Shown here in pieces: positions 15,073-26,667 of a stretch of 64,000 nt of DNA. The stretch spans positions 9,424,001-9,488,000 of the forward strand of contig CAJFCV020000003.1 in the NCBI GenBank assembly GCA_904066235.2. The letters are read 5' to 3'. Made by a program: the position numbers and the translations under genes. The DNA comes from Bursaphelenchus xylophilus (lineage: Eukaryota > Nematoda > Chromadorea > Rhabditida > Aphelenchoididae). Position 1 is the stretch's first letter. The number at the start of each line of letters is the position of its first letter. Under the pieces are notes generated by a model that did no database searches, was not told the DNA's origin, and worked only from the letters and a program-made list of their open reading frames with translations.

Positions 15073-15078
15073 AATAAA
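15073..15078 (+). terminator. Polyadenylation signal of vha-12
   Basis: AATAAA 57 bases after the stop codon, followed by a TG-rich then C-rich stretch. Confidence 0.6.
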
Positions 15079-15419
15079 TGTAGATTCTGCTACTTTGATC
15101 CGCTCGCCCGTTCTCTCTCTCTCTTCGTGGTCATTCCCTTCGGCTCTGTTTGATATTATCCATGTCCAAAATAGGTTTCTAACGTCTTGTTTTTGACCCC
15201 CAAAACCGCTGCGTTCCCCCCTCTCCCCACCACTTACGTTGTCTATAAACTAAGTTAAATAGCTTAGAAGCCCCCCAGATTTTTACTCGCTTCAATTGAA
15301 ATTCTGTGATTTTTTAGCAATCTTTGAATATTTTCAGTTATTTTTTAGAGAAGAGTTTATAAATAAAGTAAAGCGATAAGTTAAGGGATTTTTTGAGGTA
15401 AAAAAATTTTAGTGCCTTA

Positions 15420-16304
15420 CAAGGGCTCGGCAAAACCTCGTCCCCTGGTTTTATCTTGAAACATATACCATTCGAAAGAGCGTAAAAAACTGGTCTGGGA
15501 TCACCTTGAATTAGCTGCTATTATCCACTTACGGGCTGGCTAGCGGGCATTTTTTAAAATTTCCAAGTTGGATTTTGGAACTCTTTCCTTCTGAGACGTG
15601 AACGAGATCGAATAATCACTTTTCATATAAATATTAGTCATTTATGAGGTTGAAGCTTCAACCTATGTCAAAAAATACAAAAGCTTTTCTGAGTTTGAGA
15701 CATTCAGGTTGATGTACTCAATGAGTGATTGCGCGATGTTTTAGGTCCTGTAACTCAAGACAAACGAAGATGTTCCAAACATGTATGATGTTTTCAGACT
15801 CAATTTTTACGTACTTTCCGTTAGCGGGCATTCCTAGTAAAAATATGAAAGCCTTCGAAAGTTTCAACCACCCAGGATGTCCCACTACAAGGTCAAAGAG
15901 GCCAAAATAAAAAAAAAACGAAAAAGTTGTAGTTTTTTCTTTTAAAATGAACCTGAGAATACACAAAAGTCTAGTCAAAAATTAAACATAACTTTCTGAC
16001 TCTATTTGTTCCATATTAGCCAGAAAAATTCAAAAGAGGATTCGAACCCGCTTCGCAGGTCCTTGAGCAGCGCCTTTCCCCACTAGGCCACCGAAGCACT
16101 GCTTCGGTTTGCTTTTGAAACCAATCGCGTTTGTTTTGTCAAATGAAGGGTGAGACTAGCCTAGAACTAAAAAATTCTCGCTAGCCAGCGCGTAAGTGGA
16201 TAATAGCAGCTAATAAAAGTCGCTTCTAGACCAGTTTTTTACGCTCTTTCAAATGGTATATGTTTCAAGAAAAAACCAGGGGACGAGGTTTTGCCGAGCC
16301 CTTG
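15420..16304. mobile_element. MITE with long terminal inverted repeats and TTA target duplication (PIF/Harbinger-like)
   Basis: The ends read CAAGGGCTCGGCAAAACCTC and its complement. Similarity continues inward about 130 bases on each side, through AAAGAGCGTAAAAAACTGGTC and CTATTATCCACTTACG. TTA lies directly outside both ends (15417-15419 and 16305-16307), the duplication size of PIF/Harbinger elements. There is no transposase frame. The interior contains a tRNA-like segment at about 16035-16105. Confidence 0.75.
16035..16108 (-). other. tRNA-like segment (degenerate, inside the MITE)
   Basis: The minus strand has an A-box match (TGGCCTAGTGG) with a paired D stem (GCCT/AGGC) and, about 45 bases on, a B-box match GGGTTCGAATCC. 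The acceptor and anticodon stems do not pair, so it is not a working tRNA. A SINE head or captured tRNA is more likely. Confidence 0.45.
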
Positions 16305-16421
16305 TTAGGGAAAATTTATGGAAAAACGAAACATAAAATTTCGCTGTAAATACGATATGTAATTTATTATAAATATTTTTTAAAATGTTACAGTAACCGT
16401 TCTATACATTTAAACATCGAT

Positions 16422-19400
16422 TTAGCCAGTAAATCGCGTTTTGTTCGTTGCTTTGAGATGTTTTGTTGAGCACTGTTCGATCATCTCCACCTTGCCGCCG
16501 ACCTCTTTGAACACGGTGATCGTCGCTTGGCCTGGGTAAACATCCTTATGCGCGAGGTTCCAAATCACTGACGCTATCGAAGAGTCATGTCCAACAAACA
16601 CGATATTTCCTTTCCTGATGTCGCGAAGTAAGTCGACAGTTTTAGAGACTCGTTCGTCACAGCCACTGAAGTTCATTGGCTCTCGGGGCAAAGGCAGTTG
16701 AACGACTGGTCGATAGGTGGCGTCGATCTTGGGGAAACGTTTCTTCAGTTCTTGGAGAGTCCGGAATCCCGGAGGGTTATCGCAGAGGACGAGACTCTGA
16801 AAGAATAGGGAGAAATTATCAAAAAATTATATTATACTTGATATTAGATGCAAAATTTTACAAAATGTTTCATATAAGTGTGAGAAATAGCTCAAGCCGA
16901 TACTAAATGTACACTCCATTTCAAAATAATAGACACGCCTACAAAATTTTCAATTGCGGTGTCGGGGTTCAGTTGACGGATACGAAACCTTAACAGGTTG
17001 AAAGAGGAGGTTTGAAAACCTAAACCTACAAATAAATTTTCTCATTGCACTGTAATTGCACTACTACACAAAAGATTTTCCAAATTTTGGGTGTTTCAAA
17101 ATGATAGACACGGCTGCTGTTTTTGCTAAAAACTTGGGAATATGGGCCCCATAGGGCCTGAAATTTTTAGCATGACTGTATTGCAACTGTCTGGACTTAA
17201 CTGAGCTCAAAAAGCCCAAATTTTTATGCAATTGTCCCGGGATTGCACATATACCTCCATTTTGTGCAATCTGGCCTGCATCTGTCAGAAGTCCACTTTC
17301 CATGGGCACAGACAGTACAGATGCGACCTATGGTATGTAATGGAGTAGATCCAGTCAGTTTTCCCCAGTATGCGACAAAAAAATGGGTGGCATTTGCAAC
17401 AAAAACTGCTTCCGCTGCGACATAGTCAGCTTTGAAGGCTACCCTACGTTTCGAAACAAGCTAGATGCGAAGAAAAACTTCTTGGCTGGAATGTTTAGGT
17501 TTTTGCAAATACGTTTAGCACGGTAGCATGTGCAGTATTGCTTCAGCAGGTCCGCAGTGCACCATTCTTTTGTGAATCTATGCGAAATAGGCTTAAAAAT
17601 GGGTCAAAAAGGGCTTTTTGGAAACTTGACGTTTTTTGGCGTTGGCCCGACTGAACCTGGACATAAGGATTATGTAATAACGTTTGTATGTGGTTTTTCA
17701 AGATAGTTCAGAGCTTTTTTGGTTGTGCAAACCACAGGCACCCGCTTGAGAAGCTTTAAAAGTGACGACTTTCGCTGCGGAATCAGTTTTCGTTGCAATT
17801 TCCACGCATTTTTGTGTTGCATACTGGTGAAAACTGACTGGATCTACTCCATTACATACCATAGGTCGCATCTGCACTGTCTGTGCCCATGGAAAGTGGA
17901 CTTCTGACAGATGCAGGCCAGATTGCACAAAATGGAGGTATATGTGCAATCCCGGGACAATTGCATAAAAATTTGGGCTTTTTGAGCTCAGTTAAGTCCA
18001 TACAGTTGCAATACAGTCATGCTAAAAATTTCAGGCCCTATGGGGCCCATATTCCCAAGTTTTTAGCAAAAATAGCAGCCGTGTCTATCATTTTGAAACA
18101 CCCAAAATTTGGAAAATCTTTTGTGTAAAGTGCAATTACAGTGCAATGAGAAAATTTATTTGTATGTGTAGGTTTTCAAACCTCCTCTTTCAACCTGTTA
18201 AGGTTTCGTATCCGTCAACTGAACCCCGACACCGCAATTGAAAATTTTATAGGCGTGTCTATCATTTTGAAATGGAGTGTATTTATAAGATATTAGGTTG
18301 ATTCAAAAGTTTTTCCACATGTCTTTAAAAAATTTTAAAAAATTTAGACCAAAGCCAGTGGGCCTGATATATATCTTGTTAGAAAGAGGGCTGTTTGTAG
18401 ATTATAGTAGATTAATAACTTTTTACAACTTAGCAATTTGTAGTAGTAGCGCCGTGTTAAACCTTAACTACTCGAAGGAAGAAAAAGTAAACCGCCGGCG
18501 TTACGTCTAGAGTGGCTGTATCTTCTTAATATTCTAGAATATGGTATGCCTGTATGTAATCTCTATGGCATCGAGGACAATTTGCTATAGGGCTAGTCGA
18601 AAAATTTTTAGTGCGAAAAATCAAAAATTAGGGTCTGGCAAAAGTAGACCCTGTAGACGCAGCTATTAGAAGCACTAAGAGATAACGCTTTCTGTTATTG
18701 TAGTGTATGAGTAGCACTACAACGCCAATGCTAAACATTCGCGCTAGCTTTAGCTATGCGGCAGAAAAATCGAATCTTTCTAATCTACCAATATTTTACA
18801 AAAGTTAGGGGATTTTTACAAAAACGTTTTCTGTTCATTATTCTCGCCCGGTATTCTAGTTATTTAATAAATAATTGATCCTACATGACATACACTATCA
18901 GTTGCTAGACGCGCTAAGCTGAAGGTCCTCTTGCCATACCAGTAAAAAAATTACAAAAATTCGCCTAAAAGTGCAGTTTATGCTACTTTTCTACCTTATA
19001 AGGCAATTTCAGTTGGTGACTTTTTGAATGTATCATCAGCATACTGTCTTTGTACAACCTGAATGGCAGCCGAGTCAAAAAAGTCTAACTCCTTTCAAAA
19101 AATTTTTAAAAATCTGCTTTTGATCGGTAGCTCGGCTCTTCGGCCAACTTTATGGGATGCTACAAAAAACGTCAGTGTAGATATAGGTAGAGCAATAAAT
19201 TCAGAAGAAACTACAGCCATCCCCAGTACGAATAACCCAAAACCCGAGACTTTTTAGTGGGCTGGAAAATTGCTAGGGCCCGGGATATTCACCATGACAC
19301 AAACGGAGAAATTTTTAGTATTTTTGAAATATTCTGAAAGGAAGCTTGTAGAAAATAAAATGCTACGAATCAAAAATTTTGCAATGTTCTGCCCCATACA

Positions 19401-20097
19401 TCTATGCTTTCAGTTTTAACGTAGATTCAATCAGGCTCCAGGAATTTTATTTTGAAGTGTCATAAAAAAATGTGGAAAAACTTTTGAATCAACCTAATAC
19501 AAAACATCATTTTCTTCCCTACAAGAGCTATAAAACGACCGAAAAACGCCTTAACGGCCGCTACAACACAATGCCAGAAATGGCGGGAATTTAAAAAAAT
19601 TTGAAGTTTTAATAGCCAAATTACTTTCATTAAGCTCAGCGTGACCTAAGATTCTCATAAATGACATAAATAGACTAGAAATATGGAAACTGAAGCCAAA
19701 ATTATATAAATCATGACATCAGATGTAATTGTTTTACAAAAGTGGATTGTAAAATAAAAAATTGTTTACCTCACACATCCCTGGTTCCACAAGAATATTT
19801 ATGTTCTTGTCTCCAACCAAAATTGAAGCGGTTTCAATGGCTCTGTCAAATGGGGAAACGAAAATTGCTTCAATATCTTTGTCGGCGAAACTGAAAATAA
19901 CATGGAAGCGCGTATTTTACAAATCTTCAAATTGTGACCTACTATGCTCTGAGATCCTCGGCTTGTAATCGTCCCTTGGCCGAGAGTGGAGGATTATCAT
20001 GGGAATCGCCGGGCGCAGGTCGCCAATTTCGGTTAATGTTATCTTCACGTTCGGCGTGCCGAATGGCATAAATATAACGAGCTGTCTGTGAGATCAT
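16422..20097 (-). CDS. Histidine phosphatase (phosphoglycerate-mutase-like) family protein
   Basis: A cytosolic-type branch of the histidine phosphatase clan, whose members hydrolyse phosphate esters through a phospho-histidine; the substrate cannot be read from sequence. Exons on the minus strand: 20097-19943, 19890-19770 and 16796-16422, giving 216 residues. The nucleophile motif is YAIRHAERED near the N-terminus (RHA instead of the common RHG), the second conserved Arg is in FVSPFDRAIETA, and the second His is in VFVGHDSSIASVIWNLAH. No signal peptide is present. ATG 20097 was chosen because a TTCCAG acceptor lies 13 bases before it; the longer open frame to 20127 starts with TTG and crosses that acceptor. 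The second intron is 2.97 kb and holds two complete transposon-like elements. Relatives include UBASH3-type and nematode PGAM-like proteins. Confidence 0.88.
16912..18279. mobile_element. Tc1/mariner-type foldback element, TA-flanked
   Basis: The ends are CACTCCATTTCAAAATAATA and CATTTTGAAATGGAGTG, with TA on both sides (16910-16911 and 18280-18281). Arms of roughly 520 bases are inverted copies with few mismatches, around a unique centre of about 300 bases. An inner word resembling the terminus (CAAAATGATAGACACG) recurs near 17097, so the arms may themselves contain a nested repeat. No transposase can be read; the mirrored 60-83-residue frames are products of the inverted arms. Confidence 0.8.
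18293..19497. mobile_element. Mariner-like element, 1.2 kb, TA target duplication
   Basis: TTAGGTTGATTCAAAAGTTT at the left and its complement at the right, each flanked by TA (18291-18292 and 19498-19499). The length is near a full mariner (about 1.3 kb), but there is no long transposase frame. A 64-residue frame at 19063-19257 is unrecognised. The ends match the palindromic element at 3734. Confidence 0.75.
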
Positions 20098-20436
20098 CGT
20101 CGTGAAAGCTCTGGAATTCAACGGCAATTTATTATATTATGGATGGGTCTATGATTTGGACAAAAGTTGCACGAATTTTTTTTAAAAACAGGGATAAAAT
20201 ATAAAAAAATGTAAATATACGGACAAAAACGGAAATACAGTTGGCTAAAAATGCCCATAAGCAGAAGGACATGCTCCTATTTTTGATAATTGGATAATTT
20301 TCTACACTTACCCAATACTCAGTGCATACTAAAATGCGAGGAAACCGACCGTTCGAGGATGGAAAAAGAATGACATTTTACAAAAAATAGAGGCTACAGC
20401 GAAGTGTAAATTTGGAGCCCTTTACAAAGTTTTGTA

Positions 20437-21793
20437 TACTCCCGGACATAAATTTCTGACCACCCATATCTCAAGTCAATATAACGCAATCGCTTTGAAA
20501 CTTGGCATGTATACTAGCCATGACAGACAGAATGTGCCACATAAAATTGTTTTTCGTGTCTCTGTCCTTAGGCGAGTTATGCAGGTTTTTTCAAAAATTG
20601 GTGGACAACACTCTCTGATCACCTAAAATAACTAAAGTTTTCTCAGTCTCCTTGAGTAAGCGACATGGTTCAGTTATCTTCGAACACTATTAAGGGACCT
20701 ACAAGGACGATGGGTATGCTTTTTACCACCAAATTCGGCGTGTGCCCTCAAGCAACTCGTATTCTTGCAGCGCTCTTTTTCTCGTTAAAATCACGCCTTA
20801 TGCGGCAAGGACGACTTTTTTGTTTCAGAAAAAGTAATAAGGAACTCATTGGAGGTAGTGATACAAGATCTTACTACCCTCCAATGTGAAATATGCCATT
20901 AACGCCTTAAGTAAATCGCCTAGGAGTAGCCGATCTTTGAATAATTGATCATAACCGCAGGCGTTTTTATTAAATCAGTCTAGAAATCCCCTACAATACT
21001 CTTTGTTGAATACTAAAGAACGTGGGATAGCAATCTCCCGTTATCTTCGCATTTCGTGCGCACACTAACGCAAAAGTCCAAAAAAACGCAACTTTTCCGA
21101 TTTTGTAATTACAAAATGGTCAGAATTTGCCAAAAAATCCTCAAGTTTGCGTTATCGCGTAATTTCACCCCCAAATTTCATGAGGCCGGGTCAGCACTAA
21201 TATAACCTTATTCTTCATTGTGTAGGGCTAAGCCATGTTTAATTTCAACCAGTTTGGGCTGATTCTGAAAAAGTTACAGGCCGCTAAAGTCCGGCCGGCT
21301 GGTCAGTTTTGTAATGATTTTGCACATGCTTGATGAAATCCTTAACATCCCTCGGTATGATGGACGGAGATTGACCATGTGTGATCAATTACATAATCCT
21401 GTGCGTTTTTTACCCTTCTAGCCCACCTCGAGCCGTCGTATACTAACAAAATCGCGTAATGCGCAGGATGCACAACCCCTTGCGACGTATGTTACTACTT
21501 CTCGATTTTTTGCCGTAAATATATGCGGTACGTCTGTGCTATGCAGTATAAGCAGTTTTAGCCCCGTGGCAAACATTTTTCGGCAGTTGCGAACAATTTA
21601 CCTAAGTGATCAGAAAATTTTGTCCACCCTTTTTTTGAAAATGTCGAAAAAACTGCCCTTAAAGTGCAAGGATGGAAAATTCCGTTTTGCCAAATGTTTT
21701 GCACCTCTTCTTGAAAGGGCTGTTAAAATTTGGAACATGTAGCTCAATTAACAGCCCAGCTAAAGGGTGGTCAGAGAGATATGTCCGGGAGTA
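20437..21793. mobile_element. Tc1/mariner-size element with TACTCCCGGACATA ends
   Basis: TACTCCCGGACATAAATTTC and GATATGTCCGGGAGTA are inverted, with TA outside each end (20435-20436 and 21794-21795); the inner GGGTGGTCAG words also pair. The length is 1357 bases, typical of a complete Tc1-like element. The interior has only short broken frames, so any transposase has decayed beyond recognition by eye. Confidence 0.65.
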
Positions 21794-21803
21794 TATTTAT
21801 CTG

Positions 21804-22875
21804 CAGTGGGGGACCTAATCCAGTGACTAGAGGTGGCAATCGGGCCGGGCCGGGCCGATTTTTGCGGCCCGGCCCGCGGGCCGAAGTGACCAGGCCGGCC
21901 CAGGGCTTTTTCAAATTTGCTCAGGCCCGGCCCGGCCCGGCCCGGTGAAAGCCCAGGCCGGCCCGGCCCTGTTTGGCCCGCTAATACAAAAATATTGGAT
22001 AAAAGTCTTTGCATTTTCTATTGGAAGTTTTTATGCTTTCCAGAAGGTTTCCACGTGTGTTTAAGTGAAATTAAAACGTCTAGTCGGATGACTGGGACAG
22101 CCGAGCAAGTACCTATATAAAACCTAGCCGAAAAATTGGATTGTGTTGAATTTTTTAATCCCATAGGAAGTTAGCTATGTAAATATATGGGCGTTATAAG
22201 GTAACATGTTTAATCAAAAACTGCTTAAACACTTTCATTTACTTCAAGGCATCAAATTACAGTGAAATGTTTAGGTTTATCATAAAAAATTCGAAGATTT
22301 TCGCCCGACCCTTGCATATTTAGATGGCATTTTACATATACATAATCAGGGATTTTAAAGAGTTTTAAAAGATAGTAAAACAGCATATAGGTCAAAAAGG
22401 TTTAATTTAATATCCATGCATCAATTCTGCAAAGCATTTGTGCTTTATTTTGCTGGTTTAATATAAATAAAAATTTTTTTACTTTTCCACCTTCCGGGCC
22501 GGGCCGGGCCGAAAGTCGCGGCCCGGCCCGTGGGCCGAAGCGGTCAGGCCGGCCCAGGGCTTTTTCAAATCTGCTCAGGCCCGGCCCGGCCCGGCCCAAC
22601 CACCGGGCCCGGCCCAGCCCGATTGCCACCTCTACCAGTGACAAAAAAACGTACCATTTTGTATTCGGGAAGTATCAAAAACGTGGCGAAATGCTTCCCT
22701 CTCCAAGTGAAAAAAACTCCGATTTCAAAAGTGCGCCCGCTCTTTTTGTGAGGGAAAGGGCGCGCCCTTCAAAACGAAGTTTTTTCACTTGGAGAGGGAG
22801 GCATCTTGCCACATTTTTGACGCTTCTCGGGTGCAAAATGGTACGTTGTTTGCCACTGGTACAGGTCCCTTACTG
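21804..22875. mobile_element. CAGTGGGGGACC MITE, copy 1, split by a hAT-like insertion
   Basis: Copy 1 of a four-copy family (others at 25808, 35750 and 62314). The left 24 bases (21804-21827) and the right part (from 22635) join at CCAGTGAC once the 807-bp hAT-like element and one duplicate are removed. The right end is GGTCCCTTACTG, followed by TA. The central arms around TTTTTTCACTTGGAGAGGGA form the usual inverted repeat of the family. Confidence 0.8.
21828..22634. mobile_element. Non-autonomous hAT-like element with GGCCGGGCC-rich ends
   Basis: Ends TAGAGGTGGCAATCGGGCC and its complement, with a perfect 8-bp duplication CCAGTGAC at 21820-21827 and 22635-22642. The 8-bp duplication and the TAGAGGTGGCAA terminus are both typical of hAT transposons. 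About 130 bases at each end are extremely GC-rich repeats of GGGCC/GGCCC, and the AT-rich middle has no transposase. Confidence 0.85.
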
Positions 22876-24342
22876 TAGGCTAGACATCAAGTCATGAAAA
22901 TTCTTGCTGGAGCTTCTTAGAGCCACAAGAGATATTACTGGATCTCTGCCGGCGAGAACGCGAGCGGAATGCGGAGAGCGGTCAGAGAGAATGTGTAAAT
23001 AAACTTTTCCTATCAGAAAACCCGAAAAATTAAAAAAATTTATCTCCCTTGAAGTGCCAAAGAAGTAAATAGTAATACTAAATTAAAAATTTTTGAGCTC
23101 CAAAAGCAAACCGTTAGAAAACAAGCAAATCGAAAATTTTTATGCAAAGGAGAAGGGATTTACATCTCTTGTCACCTTTAATACTCTGCTCTCCTAAATG
23201 TATTTTTAAAATCAAGAATTCCAATGTGATTTTTGTAGGGTAAAATTTTGTATTATAGTTTTAGAACATTGTCTACGCTCAACTGCAAAAAATATGAAGC
23301 TTTGTAAATTTATGACTCTAGTTAGAAGGTTGCTGCTTACTTTTCTGTTTTATTGTCATCATAAAACGGATTTACAGTGGTACAAGAAGCAGGTGTTGAA
23401 TTTACCAGAAGTATTGAAATTGGGAATAATAATGAAATAAGAAAATAGCAAGAGAAATAATAGGCCATCTTTAGACAATTTCAAAATCTTAAAAATTTCA
23501 AACTGTAGTAAAGTAGAGATCTTTAGGAAGATTTCGTAAGACAACAATCCATATTCGACTACAATTATGTCGGAATATTCGTAAAGAATAGTATTAAAAA
23601 ATAAGCTTACGTTGACTTAACCTAAATCTATTTTTCTGGGCGGACCTCGATTCAAATGAGGTGCAACCTCATGATCTTAATAAAACTCAAATATAGAGTA
23701 TGTTACCTAACAATAAGGCATGTACCAGATTTGAGGTTTGCGCTTTGCAGAAAATCCCCCGCAGCTGCCCCTGCAAAGCGGCACCTAAAATTTCGAAATT
23801 TGGAGAGTCCTTGCAGACAAAATTTAAAAAACATTACGAAATTTCGAGAAAAAAATCGCCAACAAACAAAGCAAAAAGCCTTTGTCAAAAATTAAAAATA
23901 TAAAAAAATCGGCTCTAAACTCTCGTCTTTCCTTCCAACCCCTCAAAATTCCGCCAAAAATATGAAACAATCAATTCTGTATCAGACCCTTATTTAAATA
24001 CTTGATAGTCGCACCCAAAAACGATAAAATAACAAAGAATAACTCATACATACTCGCGTTTCTTGTGGTCTTTCGAAATTTCGCCCTCTTTTGCAGCCGA
24101 AAATAAAGAGAAAAAAGAAAAATGGCCGGGAAAGTGTAGTTTAGCGTTCTGCAACTGGAGGGAGGTAGAGAGAAGATGACTAATTGTAAGTTTAGACTCT
24201 GCAATATCACTGATCACTGACCAGAGAGATTAAATTGAAATTTAACTGACATAGACTAGTACTATTTGATTAATTTTGTACCATTTAAAAAAAAGTTTTT
24301 ATGACAATTGTAATCTGTAAATTTTATGACAATATCTCCAGT
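22876..24342. other. Repeat-rich intergenic region
   Basis: No gene seen. It carries fragments of a dispersed repeat marked by GCGGAGAGCGGTCAGAGAG (about 22970) and, near 23743-23780, a GCTTTGCA...TGCAAAGC inverted pair. The same words recur around 29.0, 32.9, 37.3 and 39.7 kb. Confidence 0.5.
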
Positions 24343-25287
24343 TTAGTTGGTGATTTCGGTGACATGATGGCTGGCTTTTCCCTTCAGTGGCACATGGACG
24401 CGGTCTTGTAATTGGAGCAGGACGGGAATACGCCTGGGATTCAAATTACGGGCCTCCAAATAAATTCTGTAGTTAACACCAGCCACGAATTGTTTTTTAG
24501 CAGCGAGCACTTGATGGAGCTTGAGCTTGTCACCGGTTTCCTTTGCATGAATCTGGACGGCCTCCTTGGCAAGCCTCTGAAATCACAGTGGTGTCGAACG
24601 GCAGATGGGTACCAAAAAAAGGTTATAGGAAGTGCCTATGAGCCCTGGCAAAGCTTTTGGATGGTCGGCGGAAGCTCGGCGAAGGCTCGGCAAAGACTTG
24701 CAATACGTCCACACGTCCACTTTTTCTAATCTTAGCTTTTACTCACATTGTTTTTCCTCACCCTGAGCTATTGTAATATATACAAGACCAAAATTTGCGG
24801 CAAAAAACAAAAATCCGTAATATGTAATAATCTGTTCTAGGACCCGGTGAATCGTATTATTTCAACAACTAAGCTAACCAACGCCATAGTATCTTTGACC
24901 CAAACTGTCGCTAAAAATCGTAACGCCATTTTGGTAAGGCTAACTAATGCTCAAATCTCGATGCTGTAACTTTCTTTAAATTTAGCACATACGTTGAGCA
25001 ATCATTAAAAATTTCTTACTGTATGCTTACACATAAGGTGTAGATCTCACAAGCAAAAATTGAAAACGTTTGGGGAATCGTATTTTAAAAATTACCGTTG
25101 CTAACCTGCTATTGCTATTATTTTTTTATCATCACAACTTCTGGATCATTTTTAAACTCACCAAAACTTCGGGATCATTCAAATCGACGTCGAAAAATCC
25201 ACCTGGGATTGGCGATGACTTGTGGGCTGCCAAGGAGCGATGGGCAACCAGCAAGACGACAAGGAGAACAGTAACTTTGACCAACAT
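24343..25287 (-). CDS. Secreted cystatin (cysteine protease inhibitor), copy 1
   Basis: Two exons on the minus strand, 25287-25162 and 24576-24343, in phase, encode 119 residues. A hydrophobic signal peptide (VTVLLVVLLVAHRS) precedes the cystatin domain. The N-terminal Gly pair is in PGGFFDVDLNDPEVL and the first inhibitory hairpin QxVxG is QFVAG in VLAAKKQFVAGVNYRI. The second hairpin PW motif is replaced by HVPLKG. Cystatins block papain-like cathepsins; secreted nematode forms act in digestion, moulting or at the host surface, and which applies here is unknown. The 585-base intron is much longer than in copy 2. The start ATG is the third codon of the open frame and begins the signal peptide. 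Confidence 0.88.
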
Positions 25288-25807
25288 CTTCAACTGGGGA
25301 ACAATTTCAGAAAGGTTTCAATTTATACTGTAAATAATGAGAGTGATTATTCAAATATATTCAGGCCAAACTGACAATTGACTGTCAAAATTGCTTCTTT
25401 TCTACATTTTGTGGTTTAATTGGGTTTGTTAATATGATGCAATGGGACAATTATGTGTTCTTGATGTTTTAACAAATGTATTAAAGAATGTATTAAAAAT
25501 ATATTCTTGAAAACACAGATTTCTTACATTTTCGAACTTCTCCACAAAAAACGTTCAAGAGCAGAAAAGTTATAGTCAAAAACTGTTTCTTGCCTGCACC
25601 ATATATCTTATTTCATTGGCTGTCTCAAAGCCAAGATGGTTGAGACTTCGAAATATTATGTATTATACCACTAGATGAGAAACTGCATGCGGAACATTTT
25701 GTATGGCAATGTGCCTAATGCTGAATTTTTTAGGACGATATGGGCCATGACAAAGATTTTGTTTGGCAGAGATCTTCCACTCCCTCCGATGACTCTATTC
25801 CCTAATA

Positions 25808-26062
25808 CAGTGGGGGACCTGATCCAGTGGCAAAAAAACGAACCATTTCGTATCCGGGAAGTATCATAAATGTGGCAAAATGCTTCACTCGCCAAGTGAA
25901 AAAACTTCGCTTTGAAGAGCGCGCCCCTTCCTCCACAAAAAGAGTGCGCGCGCTTTCGAAATCAGGGTTTTTTCACTTGAAGAGGGAAGCATTTGCCACA
26001 TTTTTGATACTTCCCGGATGCAAAATGATACGTTTTTTGCCACTGGATCAGGTCCCCCACTG
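25808..26062. mobile_element. CAGTGGGGGACC MITE, copy 2
   Basis: Terminal inverted repeats CAGTGGGGGACCTGATCCAG and CTGGATCAGGTCCCCCACTG, flanked by TA. The arms contain CAAAAAACG...CATCCGGGAAGTAT and TTTTTTCACTTGAAGAGGGA. This 255-bp copy is intact and lies between cystatin copy 1 and its conserved upstream block. Confidence 0.85.
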
Positions 26063-26107
26063 TATCTTCAGTCCGCATTTCACACTCTGTCTTCCTCGTG
26101 CGTATCA

Positions 26108-26571
26108 AGAAAGTGCAACTTGCATACAACATATGCGAATATAAGCCACATCTGAAAGATTGTACGTTGGGAAGATATTTTCTACTCTCTTCGATGACTC
26201 TATTCTCTAATAGCCTCCTTTCCGCGCTTCACCCGCTCTCTTCTTTGTGCGTATCAAACAATGCGTCCGAAATAAAAAGAGCGAGCGACGAGAAGAGGGC
26301 AGAAAGATGAAAATCTCGTAAAAGAGAGCGGAATATTCCAACCAAAATTAAAGGAGACGTTAGAGCGGCGAATTAACTCCAAAAACACGTTGTTCCCCAG
26401 TTCAAAAACTCTTGGTGTTTCTAATATCCCACAAGCAAAAGGATTGTTCTTCGGTTTATTAACCCAAGTTTGAGGTTAGCTCATGTTTCGGCTCGGATCT
26501 TTCTGTGGCTGATAAAGAGAAATTTTGGAACGCTCGGCGTACATCGTTGAGCACATATTGAAAAGTAATGA
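26108..26571. repeat. Cystatin-associated upstream block, copy 1 (direct repeat)
   Basis: About 460 bases, closely matching 27826-28295 in the same orientation, including GGAGACGTTAGAGCGGCGAA, TTATTAACCCAAGTTTGAGG and CATCGTTGAGCACATATTGA. It lies upstream of cystatin copy 1, as its twin lies upstream of copy 2, so gene and upstream region were duplicated as one unit. Confidence 0.85.
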
Positions 26572-26667
26572 AGGAGGGCCGATTTTCGTATGTTGCTGTT
26601 GATTTTTTGAATGGCTCTAACAATCGTAATAGAATATGTTTATTTGGAAATTATCTTTGAATATATT

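Noticed and set aside
16035..16108. Functional tRNA gene
   Set aside because: A and B boxes are present but the acceptor and anticodon stems do not pair.
17064..18128. Mirrored 60-83-codon frames beginning MPMESGLLTD or MHIYLHFVQS
   Set aside because: They are the same sequence in the two inverted arms of a foldback element; no transposase features.
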